A stretch of DNA of 64,000 nucleotides from Phoronis australis (Eukaryota; Phoronida; Phoronidae). Below the pieces are notes generated by a model. The model worked only from the letters and a program-made list of their open reading frames with translations, was not told where the DNA came from and searched no databases. The translations under genes were made by a program, and so were the position numbers. The stretch's first letter is position 1; every line of letters starts with the position of its first letter. The stretch lies in assembly GCA_002633005.1 (NCBI GenBank), contig NMRA01000986.1, positions 2,411-66,410 on the forward strand, in the 5' to 3' direction. Of the stretch, positions 10,498-21,223 are shown piece by piece.

Positions 10498-13400
10498 GTA
10501 GTAAATTGTGTCTTTTACTGGCACTGCACGTGGGGATAAAAAACAAACGTAAAAGAACTGAACATCCAGACATTGTGTTAAAACTACGCACCAGTATGTC
10601 ATCATTTGGGCACTCACTTGTTTAGATGAAAACTTTAGTAATCGGTGGAAGCTGCCGTGAATAACAAAAACACATAACAGGCAGTTTGCAACAGCGTGTG
10701 GTAGCTTAGAGGCATGGCCATACTTTGCACAACTATCGAGCCAAACATTTATTTCAAAAACATCTTGGGGCGATCGTGGGTTAATTTAAGTCCTTGGAGG
10801 ACATCTTGCCTCTATTTTCGCATTATTTCAGATAGGAGCCAATGTTGTACTTCTGATTAGTTCTCAAGGTTTTCCAAAATAAACACTGTCAGTATTTGCT
10901 TGAGACCAAACACATCATGCTTATTTTTTAAGCTCTGGTTTGCTTGCCATCAAGATAAAAATACCGGAATTCGGTTTTGGCATATTTCAACAGAAATGAA
11001 TAAAGAATTTTCTATCTGACCTAAAACTGAATGATGCATTCTAACTCAACCAACAAAATTGAAAGCTCGTTTACAAAGTGTGCTAAAACGGCAATTGTAC
11101 GACTTATTCCAAAACTGCGGTGAAAAACCATCCACCAACAATCAAGTGATCCATTTGATGACAGCAGCACTGACGTCACACTGCATCCTTAGTCGAATCC
11201 TACATGTATAATGCTTGCTAGAAAAGCAAGATCTTGCAAAACAACGCCGTGCATTATCGTTTAGAGCACGTAATTTTGATTAGATTTTTTCTCGCGGAGA
11301 TACACAATTAACCGTGTGTTAGAACACAAGTTACACCCCAACCTGTACGTTACCAGGGAACAGAACAGAACAGGGATTGGTTGAAATAGCTCTCCCGGGT
11401 AGAGTTCAATAACTGTCTAACGGATTGAAAATACATGCTATATCTCGCGAAGTCTAGCTTTTTTAGAGCTACACTACGTTGTTGAACTCTATTCCAGATT
11501 GCCGGACCAGCCAGGAAGTAATGAAGCTTTTTATTTTTTCATAGTTTTTGAATCAGGTACAGTCTCGCAGGTTAGTGTTCGATAACCTTGAGGTGATTGG
11601 CTGTGGACGTACTCCTGATTTTAACCGTTTAAATTTCTGAAATATGCTGTATATTGTCTGCGGCTCATAACTAACATAACAATCTTGCTTCCGTGATTCA
11701 CTCGCAGTTTTTGGATTTTATTTAATGTCGAGAGGGCGGTTAACTTAACATCAAGCAGTTGTTTGTAAAAATTCAACTTTCTCACGTCGTAGTTGCTGAC
11801 TGCAACACTCTGACTGATACTGCGGCATTGTGGGTGGCGAAAACTGGTTTCGTATGTCGTTGTGCAATAACAGTGTCATTCTTTATAAAGCAGTGTTTAT
11901 TATCCCTTTAACGGCCCACCCCGTGTCTGAGGCGTTATTTTATGAATTGTTATGCTTAAAGCTTAAACTCCATGAATGTGCTTCAATTCAAACGCTGAAC
12001 ACTTCCCAGTCATAATGGGTGTAAATAAAATGAGCAGTCAATCATCCTCTCTCACGGTCGTCACGGACGTTCGCATGTTAATTGTCTCAATGTTTAAAGA
12101 ACACAATTTTTCTTGACGTGGTTCTTTTTTCATAACTACGTCTCGAGCGACATCTATATCAAACGCGGGACAAACCCTGTACCAACCTTCACTTTGTGTA
12201 TGAAATGATTCGTGGTAGCATGTTTGAGACGAGAACAATTCTATAAAAATAGTCCCATCTCGGTTTCCTTCACGTAAAAAATGAGCCCTTTAACCGTGTA
12301 GTAAGTCAATCAAACTTATAGATGCCCGAAGAAACGGCTATATATCATACGTGTACAAGAGAAAAGAATACAATTCGTGATAAAAAACTGGATCTGACAA
12401 TTGAGTGTGTCGGAAGTGAATTGTGGTTAACGCCAAAAGAATTCCATCTGGTGAGACAAGACTTGTGTGTATAAAGTTGGAACGTTGTAAATGACAGCTC
12501 AATTGGGGACCGTGAAACGGCAAATTTGGTAGAGCTGCACGCCGAATGTTGAAAAGCTATTGAGTGCATCCAGGCTTTGCTCGGTAGGCGCGAGCCAGAC
12601 CCCCATTTGGAGAAGTGGGCTAAAATGTCCGACTCAGAAAAACAAAAACTGCGAAAATTAGAAAACGAGACGAAGGTCAAAAAACAGGCAGAAACTACCA
12701 ACATTCGGTGAATGCAAATTTCTGAAGATACCCAATGAATCTTAGTAAAAAGTTCACATTCTCAAAAATTTAAGCCTCCCGTTTTAGGCTGCGTACATGC
12801 ATGTAGCTTTCTTCAGTAGATACGTGAAGTGCCATAATCGCTGAACGAATCAGTGTGTTTGACACTGGGGTGGCCAATTTGGGGGCATGCGTCTGTGTAC
12901 CAAGACCCGGCCTCCAATCTTTTTACTCGAAATGGAACTCGAAATTAGGTTTGGCATTTTCTACTCTACTTTTGGGCGAAATCAAGATAAGTGTCTATTA
13001 TTCTATGCTCGAGTACACAATAACTTACGTAAATAATTTATTGCTCTTAGTACACAGTTTGTAAACCCAATATTAAAGCAATAATTTCGAGTTTTTACTC
13101 GAGTTTATAGCACGAATATAAGTGTCTTCAAGGGCAAACTTGAACTAGAAACTCCTATGCATTAACTGTAATGTATTCGAGCACAGTCTGATAACCAATT
13201 ATCTTAAGTTCGCACAAAAGGAGCAGAGAAATTGCAAAAAAATAGTTTCGAGTTCGTTTCGAGTACAAAGATTAGAGACCGAGCTCAGATTAAAAACATT
13301 CAAATTTTCGTTCAACATACCCTACGCACGTTATTTCTGTTGAAGTTTTACCAGCCTTTGATAAAATGCGGAAGCTTGTGGTCCAGGCAGTCTACCTACT

Positions 13401-13533
13401 TTGCCGCCCATGTTTCACCATCTACTTGCTGCCCAGGTTTCTTTCCTGCAGTTCTTAGATCTTTGTTCTGATTGTCACGTGATATAGTTAGTCATAAACT
13501 GTGACAGTACATGTACCATTGCATTTACAATAG
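10498..13533 (+). other. Intron 4 containing an inverted-repeat element
   Basis: This is a 3 kb intron. Its main recognisable content is the 389 bp inverted-repeat element at 12900-13288, listed separately. The element ends 245 bp before the PB1-like exon. The rest shows no supported exon or repeat. Confidence 0.6.
12900..13288. mobile_element. MITE-like element with TACTCGAA-rich terminal inverted repeats
   Basis: The left end reads CCAAGACCCGGCCTCCAATC and continues CTTTTTACTCGAAATGGAACTCGAAA. The right end, read on the opposite strand, is CTGAGCTCGGTCTCTAATCT then TTGTACTCGAAACGAACTCGAAA. The two arms match over roughly 40 bp with several mismatches. The interior is dense in TCGAG and CTCGAA words and has no long frame. 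The same terminal family recurs at 61695 and 63093. I found no unambiguous target-site duplication. Confidence 0.7.
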
Positions 13534-13846
13534 GGAACAAAAGTGGTTTCAACTACTTGGTGAAATATGAAGGAGACCAACGTAAGATTGTTGTGTGTGA
13601 CAAAAGCCTGCTACCACTGGAAATTAAGAGACTATTTAAAATCCATTCTGACACCCCATTGAAACTGCAATATGAAGATCCTGAGTGGGATAACGAGATT
13701 GTTTTGGTGGATAGTCCTCAGGAGTTGCCTGATAGAGCGAAAGTACACATTACTCTCAGGGGTGCAGGTCATGCACGGCTGCCTGCAGAGGATGAACATG
13801 TTGACCCTCAACCAGCAACTGTGAGTTCATGCAGTAACCCAAACAG
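13534..13846 (+). CDS. PB1/ubiquitin-like domain exon (exon E)
   Basis: This is a 313 nt exon entering in phase 1 after TTACAATAG and leaving in phase 2 before GTACAG. The domain spans about 75 residues. It starts NYLVKYEGDQRKIVV (first beta hairpin), then a helix LPLEIKRLFKIH, then LKLQYEDPEWDNEIVLVDS, and ends ELPDRAKVHITL. The LQYEDP.(F/W)DN core followed by an L..D..ELP.(K/R)A strand matches the N-terminal PB1/ubiquitin-like fold I know from SAMD3-like animal proteins. Such folds usually mediate protein-protein contacts. The exon ends in a polar, proline-containing linker (SSCSNPN). A competing donor at 13821 (GTGAGT, phase 0) exists, but only the 13847 donor matches the phase of the next exon. 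Confidence 0.85.
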
Positions 13847-16652
13847 GTACAGTGCGATACATTTCTGTTACTTATAGCCATCTAGAGAACAGTGTGCTTA
13901 CATATACATGTAGAAGTTGTATCGTTAGATTTTAATCGGCGTGATTTTACTGAGTCGCGACAATGATAAAAGAAACTGAGTTAATTCATCAGAGACAAGT
14001 TTTTATTGATCTAACAAAGACGTTCAACACAACAGTGGTTCATCCCGAAAATGTAGTCCGCCTGGCGTTCCTATGACAGTGAAAGGATTGTAGGAAAGGG
14101 TGCTGTTCTCACAACCCTTTGTACGCACGTCTCAGATTTCTAAACATACCATTGTCTCTGACGCCCAGCGAAAGCAAAAATATGGCGATACATTCGATAG
14201 CCCGCAATATAACGGAAACACTGATCAGCATTGATTGTACTAATGTGATACCTATCGTAAAAACAGCCATATGTTCGATACACTCATCGGTCGAAATTGG
14301 GCAACTCGACTGGTTTGCGTACCTCGAACTTCTGGCAATGTCAATTTTATCAAAGACAACATTACGTTGTAATAATTTACATAGCCACAAGCTGCCGATG
14401 TTATATTTTGTGGATAATCAGTGTATGAGCTAATCAAGCTAAATCAGATTATTTAAATAAGCGAGACAGTTTTATTCCAAAAATATGTTTTCTTTGATGT
14501 CCAGGGTGAGCCAAGGGGGTGAACTTGCTTAGCATGGGCGTTTTCAAATAGGGTGCATTTTACCTTATTCTGGGAATGTTTTGAATCGGGGAAACAAATA
14601 TTTTAGTAGAAAAAATGTGCGATTTCCACACGTAAAGCACCAAGTATTAATTAACTTCGGTGCTCAAGCTTTGTTCATCTGTTTAATCATTTCTAAAGTC
14701 CTTTTCCATTTTGATTGTTCACAAACAATTCCATAATTCAAGCCTTGACCCATTTTCATCTATCACTTACATGTACACACTGATGTATAAATTAAAACTG
14801 CTTTGTTTGTGCATACATCCACCAAATGTACCGAGAGCGGCGTAAATAAAGTCATATCCCACGAGCCATTATTCCGCGTATCGACCTTATTTAAGTCTGT
14901 TTCAATATTTCGGAAGATTTTTAAATACTTAACTCAAACTGTTCAAATCTATATGCTCATGTATTTGCGCGTTATTAAATGCTTTCTCCTGTAAAACAAA
15001 ACAGTTTCAGTTATTATGATTTATCACTTGAAGCGAGATAACAAAGATGACAGCAACGGAAATTGTGCACGACGTTGTAACATTTCCCGAAAATGATTAA
15101 ATTAAAACAATATTTTACAATGTAGCTACCGTGGAATCGTCGCCTGCGTTTTAGACGATATACTGTAACTATTAGCAAATAAAACTGACACTAAAGTGTC
15201 ATATGATTAACAGTTTCGTACATGTAACAGATGTTCTGTTAGAGACCGGGTTGTATGCTCATTGTTATTTACACTGCAGCAATGCTACTAGTTTAAACTA
15301 TTTTGGGAAAGTTTGATGATCAAACCGCCTATTGTTGTCAATTCGACATTGACCTCCCGTACCTTCTGAAAACTTTCCATGTCAGAGGCCACAGTTAAAT
15401 TAGTTCTGGGAACGTGATACCAAATACAATATCTCATGGCAGTATTGCATTTGACAGGTTCAACGCTTATGGGATAAAACAATTATTTCGTACTCTTTTC
15501 AGGAATCATAAATTTTACGTGATGAATTAAAAGATATGCCCGTTCCACCAAATTGTTTTACCATTTCCATTTCTTAAAATACCCTTGTTTAAAGCTAAAT
15601 TTCGAGAGGCTGGCTAAAAAGTTAATCGAACTAGGCCTTTTCTCTCATAAACTTGTCTCACAATATCACTTATCGTGACATGGTTCAATTTCCATTTCCA
15701 GTCAAGTTGAGTCGCGAGCAATGCGGCTAGGTGCGTCATTTTCGATTTCAGAATTTTCAGGTTGACTAAACACACTTAACTCTTAAACATTTTCGTGGGT
15801 CCCTGATGGAATGGAAAAAAAATTCCCATGAAAGAGAAATCTATTCCTAGCGGGTAGAACGCCTGCTTTATTTTCGTTTTAATGAAGATAAACATGACGA
15901 ATTGCATGTTTAAATTGTGACATCACGAACGATTTATTGCCTTTATAGGAACTGGGCCATTAGTTACAGTAGAGACACCAGGAGTGTTTCCTTTGTTCAG
16001 GCTTTAACGGAAGGGTGTGTTTGAATTTACTCAATCGTTATTTTACATCTCAATACACGGTTTTTTTTCTATTTTTTGTTCATCTTCACAGTGTCTTTTA
16101 GTAGCAGTGAGTATTTCAAAATATGATGCATACTCAGCGTCATGTCGTTTCGTTTCTTAAGCACCTGTTCAATTTGGTGTCACTAAAGAATAACAAATCC
16201 TTTTGACCAAAGTATTAAGAAAGTTGCAAGGTTCTGTCGCACTCTTGATTTTCTAATCCAAGATGTCAAATGAGTGTCATGTAATGTTTCGGGATTGTAC
16301 GATCAGTTTATATTTTTTCTGGTAACTTTTTCAACCTATCTGTCAATGTTACGGCGAATTTAGTCACCAATTCTCTGAAGCAGCAGAAAAACCAGTTTGG
16401 TACAAATTTGAAAAGTCAGTGCAAAGTATGATTATTTAAACTATTTAGAGCAAGTACCCACCACCTCAGGATCAACGTGTGAGTAAGAGTTTTGATTTGA
16501 TTAAACAAGACATGCTGTTGTCTCAGGGGCAGCACTACACTTCAATAGCAGGTAGCAGAACATCTTGTTGAATTACAGCAGCTGGCTCCTGTTGTGTTTT
16601 TCATTTCGATTTCAATGAATGAATGGTATATTTGGTGTTTTGGCCTTTTCAG
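13847..16652 (+). other. Intron 5, no feature recognised
   Basis: This is AT-rich intronic sequence of 2.8 kb. Overlapping open frames of 93 and 104 codons near 14109-14433 lie on opposite strands and have no splice support. I see no clear repeats or element ends. Confidence 0.55.
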
Positions 16653-16820
16653 TGCAAGTGGAGAGACGAAGCACATTCCCTTAGATTATAAATGGCCAGT
16701 GGAATCTCTTTCTAAACATTTGTTACAAAAGCTGACAGAAAAAGAGCCGTTGAGTAAATCAGAACAGTCGTCATTGATCCTCACGGCATTGGACGATTTA
16801 GATAAAAAGTTCAATAACAT
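16653..16820 (+). CDS. SAMD3-like region, first exon (exon F)
   Basis: This is a 168 nt exon, phase 2 at both ends, after GGCCTTTTCAG and before GTAAGT. The split serine codon from exon E is completed by its first T. The translation contains IPLDYKWPVESLSKHLLQKL, then a polar helix EKEPLSKSEQSSLILTALDD and LDKKFNN. It leads directly into the YPDQKEY motif of the next exon. The order of a helix, an L..(I/L)...L.D.. segment and then YP...EY is the conserved core I associate with SAMD3-like proteins. No enzymatic residues are evident. Confidence 0.85.
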
Positions 16821-17066
16821 GTAAGTATGTTGTCTCTACGAGATTTCGTAGTCAAACTAAGGCTGTTATAGTCTCCCAAAATAAATATTTTCCAGGTGAA
16901 CGAATTCTGTTTCAGTGGCAGAGAACTATTCTGGCTAGTGAAATGTAGTCCATTTCTCGCTTTCAAGGACCTCTTTAAAACAGTCCCAATGAACAATGCG
17001 GTACACCGTAGTTTAGTTGGCATTTGCTATTCTATGTGTTTCTAATGTCTCATGTTATTCTTTTAG

Positions 17067-17154
17067 TTACCCTGACCAGAAGGAATACGGCCTCATTGCA
17101 CGAGCGTTATTGAGGGAATTTCCACATCTTGAAAATCCAGAGAACACGCTACAG
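17067..17154 (+). CDS. SAMD3-like YP..EY..IARAL motif exon (exon G)
   Basis: This is an 88 nt exon, phase 2 in and phase 0 out, between ATTCTTTTAG and GTATTT. It encodes YPDQKEYGLIARALLREFPH followed by LENPENTLQ. This is the most recognisable motif of the gene. In SAMD3-like animal proteins a YP...EY..(V/I)A.AL...(F/Y)P.L block is followed by a W..(K/L)...KF.N.R block, which is exactly what the next exon supplies. The intron before it is only 246 bp. Confidence 0.88.
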
Positions 17155-18769
17155 GTATTTTTTTGTTAATCTCGCTTGTTACAACACACACCAGTAAATG
17201 AAGTGACGGTTTTCAAACATATCTTTAAGTTAATGTTGATGATTAGAAAACTCAGATAATAATTTCGCCAGGTGATTGCTTTACAAGAAAAGAATGTTAC
17301 TATTTTTGATAATCATAACACACACTAGCACATATTCATGCGCCCCACGTATAAATTTTCCCTCAGCTCTGTCTCATTGTATCTCCTGATACCTTCCTCC
17401 CAGGATCACAACGATGTTTAGCAGTTGTGATTCCGTGAGGCTGACGTCAGATGACGATTTTTGGACTGATACTACTAGGGCTTTCCTCCTTGTCCCAGTT
17501 TTGTAATTTTTATTTGTCTCACCACCTTTGGAGTTCCATATTGGATTTTCATTACTTTTGGCAAATAGGTTATCTACTAAAACGCCGACTACGCCACCTG
17601 TTTTTGAATGTATTCGATAAATCATACGCTACCCAGTGACAACTGATTCAACTCTTGATTTCGTTTTTTGCCTGCACACCTCTTTATACGCCAAAGCTCC
17701 CCACAGATCATTTTGAAAATTGGTTCAACTAATTTGGTGTCCCTTGGTGATAGACCCATCTGCAACTGTATCTGTTAAACCCCGTGCAGGGTCGTTTTAA
17801 AATTTGACAAGTCTAACCCTAATTAGATTGACGACACATGAACGGATTCGACTAGGCTGTGCTTCTACTGCCAGTTTGATTTCTTGCGTTTGCTTCTGCA
17901 TATCTGGACAACGGATTTATTTTCGTGAAATTTGACAAAAACTTTCGGACTCAATAATGCCTTCAAATTTTGGGACTTGATGAACGGGTTCTGTGCCATC
18001 CAACGCAACAGCAATGTTTCTGACAGTAATAAACACCCCCAAAAGCACAGAATTTGTCCCACAGTCGTTAACACTCTCAATGGCTCAAGTATTCAATGTT
18101 CCATCTCTGTGACGCAGATGAAATGCACACATCAATGTAAAATGTTGAAATTTAATGTAAACAAGGAAAGTAAAATTAATCAAACCGAAACAAAAGTGAT
18201 GACTAGGTCGTTTGGTGATTGTCTTAAGCAGGATCGTCTGTCGTGTGTAGTACTTTGCAGACCATAATTGCAATTGTTAATCACTCGTGTAGCACGATCC
18301 AAGAAAGTAAATAAGTTAATTTTTACTCAATCTAAGATTTGTCTCAACTTCGAAGCTTCCACATCATTTAAGTTTGACAAAATTAATACAACACTTAAGT
18401 CGAAAACTTAAGTCAAACTTAATGAAGATCTCTTTCTTCAAACAGAGACAAATTCGCTTAAAATTGGTTGAGATTTAAGATTTGTCTTACTTTTCTCGGA
18501 ACGGGCCCCACTCTTGTAATTGTTTTTGTCTGGTATATACCACAATTGTAATTCTTAATGACTTCGTGTGTTACTTGTGACGTCATGTCACAGTTAGTTA
18601 TTTAGGGAAGTGTGTTAGAAGGTTTAACTGCTAAAATGTATTTAACGTATATTGAGTCGACTCCCTATAAATACAGCATGTTGTCTCTTTTGGTTTGAAT
18701 TAAATTTTATCAAGTCAAGACTATTTACACTGTTGCGTAACACGCCGCATTCCCTTCCGTATTGTCAAG
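17155..18769 (+). other. Intron 7 with relics of the 5' tandem-repeat family
   Basis: This is the intron between the two C-terminal exons. The stretch 17374-17960 holds decayed blocks (GTATCTCC, ACGGATTT, AAATTTGAC and CCAGTG words in the same order) that resemble the tandem repeat at 347-960. Near 18312-18505 there are AAGATTTGTCT direct copies and an AAGTTTGAC/GTCAAACTT inverted pair, possibly a small palindromic element. Confidence 0.45.
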
Positions 18770-18931
18770 GTTTGGAAGAAAAAAATACAGAAATTCTTCA
18801 AAAACCATCGACGAAGGCACATGCGAAAGAGACCAGAAGTCGATGAAAACATTCGGAAACGTACTGCCTCTCAACCTTCGGCTGACTCATCAGATAATCC
18901 TTCAACCTCAAAGATTGTGAAACCATCTTAA
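18770..18931 (+). CDS. C-terminal basic exon of the ANK/PB1-like/SAMD3-like gene (exon H)
   Basis: This exon enters in phase 0 after CGTATTGTCAAG. It encodes VWKKKIQKFFKNHRRRHMRK, then RPEVDENIRKR and a serine-rich tail ending KPS before TAA at 18929-18931. The W.KK(I/L)..FFKN.RR block completes the conserved SAMD3-like segment begun in exon G. The strongly basic run could be a nuclear localisation signal, although that is inference. With all eight exons joined, the frame closes at 1326 nt. The stop may not be the true end: the same frame stays open for 15 codons beyond it and meets a GTATGT donor at 18977. Confidence 0.82.
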   Translation, partial: VWKKKIQKFFKNHRRRHMRKRPEVDENIRKRTASQPSADSSDNPSTSKIVKPS

Positions 18932-18976
18932 AGTTTTCAAGGATTTCTGGGAGATGAAATACAGGAGTATGATCAG
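18932..18976 (+). other. In-frame coding-like extension after the exon H stop
   Basis: Directly after the TAA, the same frame reads SFQGFLGDEIQEYDQ and then meets CAG followed by GTATGT, a good donor in phase 0. SAMD3-like proteins continue past the basic segment, so the TAA may be a recent nonsense change or a sequencing error. It may equally be the real stop, with this being a chance open stretch. I did not find a following exon. Confidence 0.35.
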
Positions 18977-19068
18977 GTATGTGTACATGTGAAAGTGTGC
19001 ATTTATAACTCATGACCACAATGAAGGACTGACACAGTGATTTGACTTATTGACTGGCAAAAGGGGGG

Positions 19069-19140
19069 CCCCATTGACCGTCACATGTGACACCCCATTG
19101 ACGGACACATGTGAAGCCCCATTGACTGTCACATCTGAGG
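19069..19140. repeat. Three copies of a 24 bp tandem repeat
   Basis: Each unit starts CCCCATTGAC and ends near CACATGTGA. The units differ at a few positions and are exactly 24 bp apart. It lies just downstream of the gene's last exon. It is a minisatellite with no apparent coding content. Confidence 0.85.
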
Positions 19141-21223
19141 TCCCAGTTTGTAGATGCTGCGGTTATGAGCACTGCAGCCAATAATTTTGTCAACGCCTGA
19201 CAGCAGATGTACTAGAGTATTATTAATTAGGTGTCTACATATTATGTTGCTGTCGACCAGAAGTGGCGGAACCAACCAATGAAGGCAGAAACTTCCTGAC
19301 TTATAGTCTGGTCTGAACTTTCACTACTCTGCTGATGATACGAAACTGACATTCATAAAGTAATGCAATTGTGTCCAATTAGTAACGGCTTAAGTGGGGA
19401 GAGGGGGTAATTTGAATGGTCTTTAAAACATTGATTGTATTTTGTGCACCTCATTGCTCAGTATCGGTCACATGACCTGCTTTCGACAACAATCATTTAC
19501 ATATGAGTCTCAAATTTTCGGGAAAATACAGTACAATTACAGGCCATGGCAAATACACACGAAAATGGAATCAGGGTAGAGCCTCGCTCTCACCGATCCT
19601 AAGGACACATATGCTTAAGTTCCTGTTGGAACACGTGGTGCTAAAACAATGCTCACAGTACAAGTAATTACAACACTTCTTAAGATAGGTCAGTACTCAC
19701 GAGTGTTTTCACTTTTAGTAAGATGAACCATGAGCAGGCAACTGGTTGCTGATTAACAGTGTTCTTTACTAAACCATCATCTGGTGCCATAATGTTCACG
19801 TTCCGTAGAACACTTTTGTTTCAAGAAAAGCAAGTTCAGTCAGGACCTCGCCGAATCATGCGGGTGAAAGGCTATTGTCTGCCATTGTTCGGGGGATTTT
19901 ACGTTTAATCTCAACAAAATGAAGACCACCGACTGTAAGAGGTACTGGAGCGATGAAATGTTAAATTGTATTCTGTGTTTCCATCTTTTCAACCATTTTA
20001 GGTCTGCGGAACGCAGGCAAGTTCGTGTTCAAATCTGTGTACTTTATTGCTTAACTTGATGTTGGTTTGGTGGTCGGGACATGGTCACCGTTGAAGTTTA
20101 GCGTTTGGGTGATAGGCGTCAGGCCTATGGCTTTAAATTCCCATCGAATTATTTTGTGTACCTGTAAATGTTTCATAAACGGTTCTCAATTACACTGTAT
20201 TACGTCACCATCAATATAACACATGCCAGTACACGGATATTCAAGTTAAATCAAATTTAATTTTGTTCCCTCGGCCACAGCCATCTTGACCAACAGAGGG
20301 CAGTTTTACCTTAGTCAAGTCAGTCAGAGAAGTCCAGCCTTTAAGCAGTTCTTCCGAAAAATCAACACAATGGTTTTTACTAAAGCGCGAAGTTGATTGG
20401 TTGAATTTCGCTGTAATTTTATTTAATATTTGACATATATCTCTTTCAGCCTGCAAGAGGAAGGAATTCATTCAAGGGACCGTTGCTAATCACAATATCG
20501 GTGGAGTATGTTCATGTTACTATCGTGGAGTATTTTCCTGTTATTATCGCTGCATCACACGAAAGAAGTGCGTATTGTCAAAGTGGAGCTACTTGAGTTT
20601 TCTTGGCTCAAGGAGCACGATATTGAAGTTAATCCGAAATTATTCCACCTGCAACTAAAGTCATGGTAACAAGCCGTTGGGATATCGAGGTAGGCTTTGA
20701 TTGACTGTTGGAAAATAAAAGTGAAAGAACGCTATTTAACCTCATATTGTGAAATTATTTACCATTTGGTGAATGACGTGTGTTATTGGGTTATGTTGAA
20801 ATCGCTTGTTTTATACCATATCTGTCCGTGATTGATTCTCGTGCAGGTTTTAGTAGAATGATTGTTAGCCTGGCTAAGTTGATAGCACTGCTTTCAGATA
20901 ATCTACGTCTTATGTTCAGTGTACAGGTTCACATGATCTGTTTTTTCTGTGGCCATGTTTTGTTGTTACGTACATGTACATTTTATTCATGACCAGGGGT
21001 TGGTCTTACAGTTCATTCGTTATCAAACACATGTTGTTGGTGTTGTCGTTTTTGATGTTATTATCGTTGTTGGTGGTTGTTTCAATGCCTTGCTGATGTT
21101 GTGATGTTTAATGTAGCGGTTTTGTTGTTTAGCTGTCAATTATTTTCACAATCATTTATTGGCATGTCGGTGTTAAGCGCTTGTTGCCCCATTGTCATGT
21201 TGAACTATGTTTACAATGTACTA
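19141..21223. other. Intergenic region, nothing firmly recognised
   Basis: This stretch downstream of the gene has no supported exon. A minus-strand frame at 20241-20471 (76 codons) and a short plus frame near 20505-20668 have no splice or family support. Near 20500-20550 a 25 bp segment (ATCGGTGGAGTATGTTCATG and a diverged copy) is repeated in tandem. Confidence 0.45.

Noticed and set aside
12345-12704. 119-codon minus-strand frame
   Set aside because: Low-complexity S/F/H-rich translation, overlapping a second minus-strand frame, with no family or splice evidence.
13821-13826. GTGAGT as the donor of the PB1-like exon
   Set aside because: It would end the exon in phase 0, but the next exon needs phase 2. 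The GTACAG donor at 13847 fits.
20241-20471. Minus-strand frame with an acidic-helical look (76 codons)
   Set aside because: No recognisable motif, no acceptor or donor in phase, and a length within the chance range here.
20505-20668. Short plus-strand frame starting with a hydrophobic stretch, possible secreted peptide
   Set aside because: The hydrophobic start is created by a local 25 bp tandem duplication, and nothing else supports expression.
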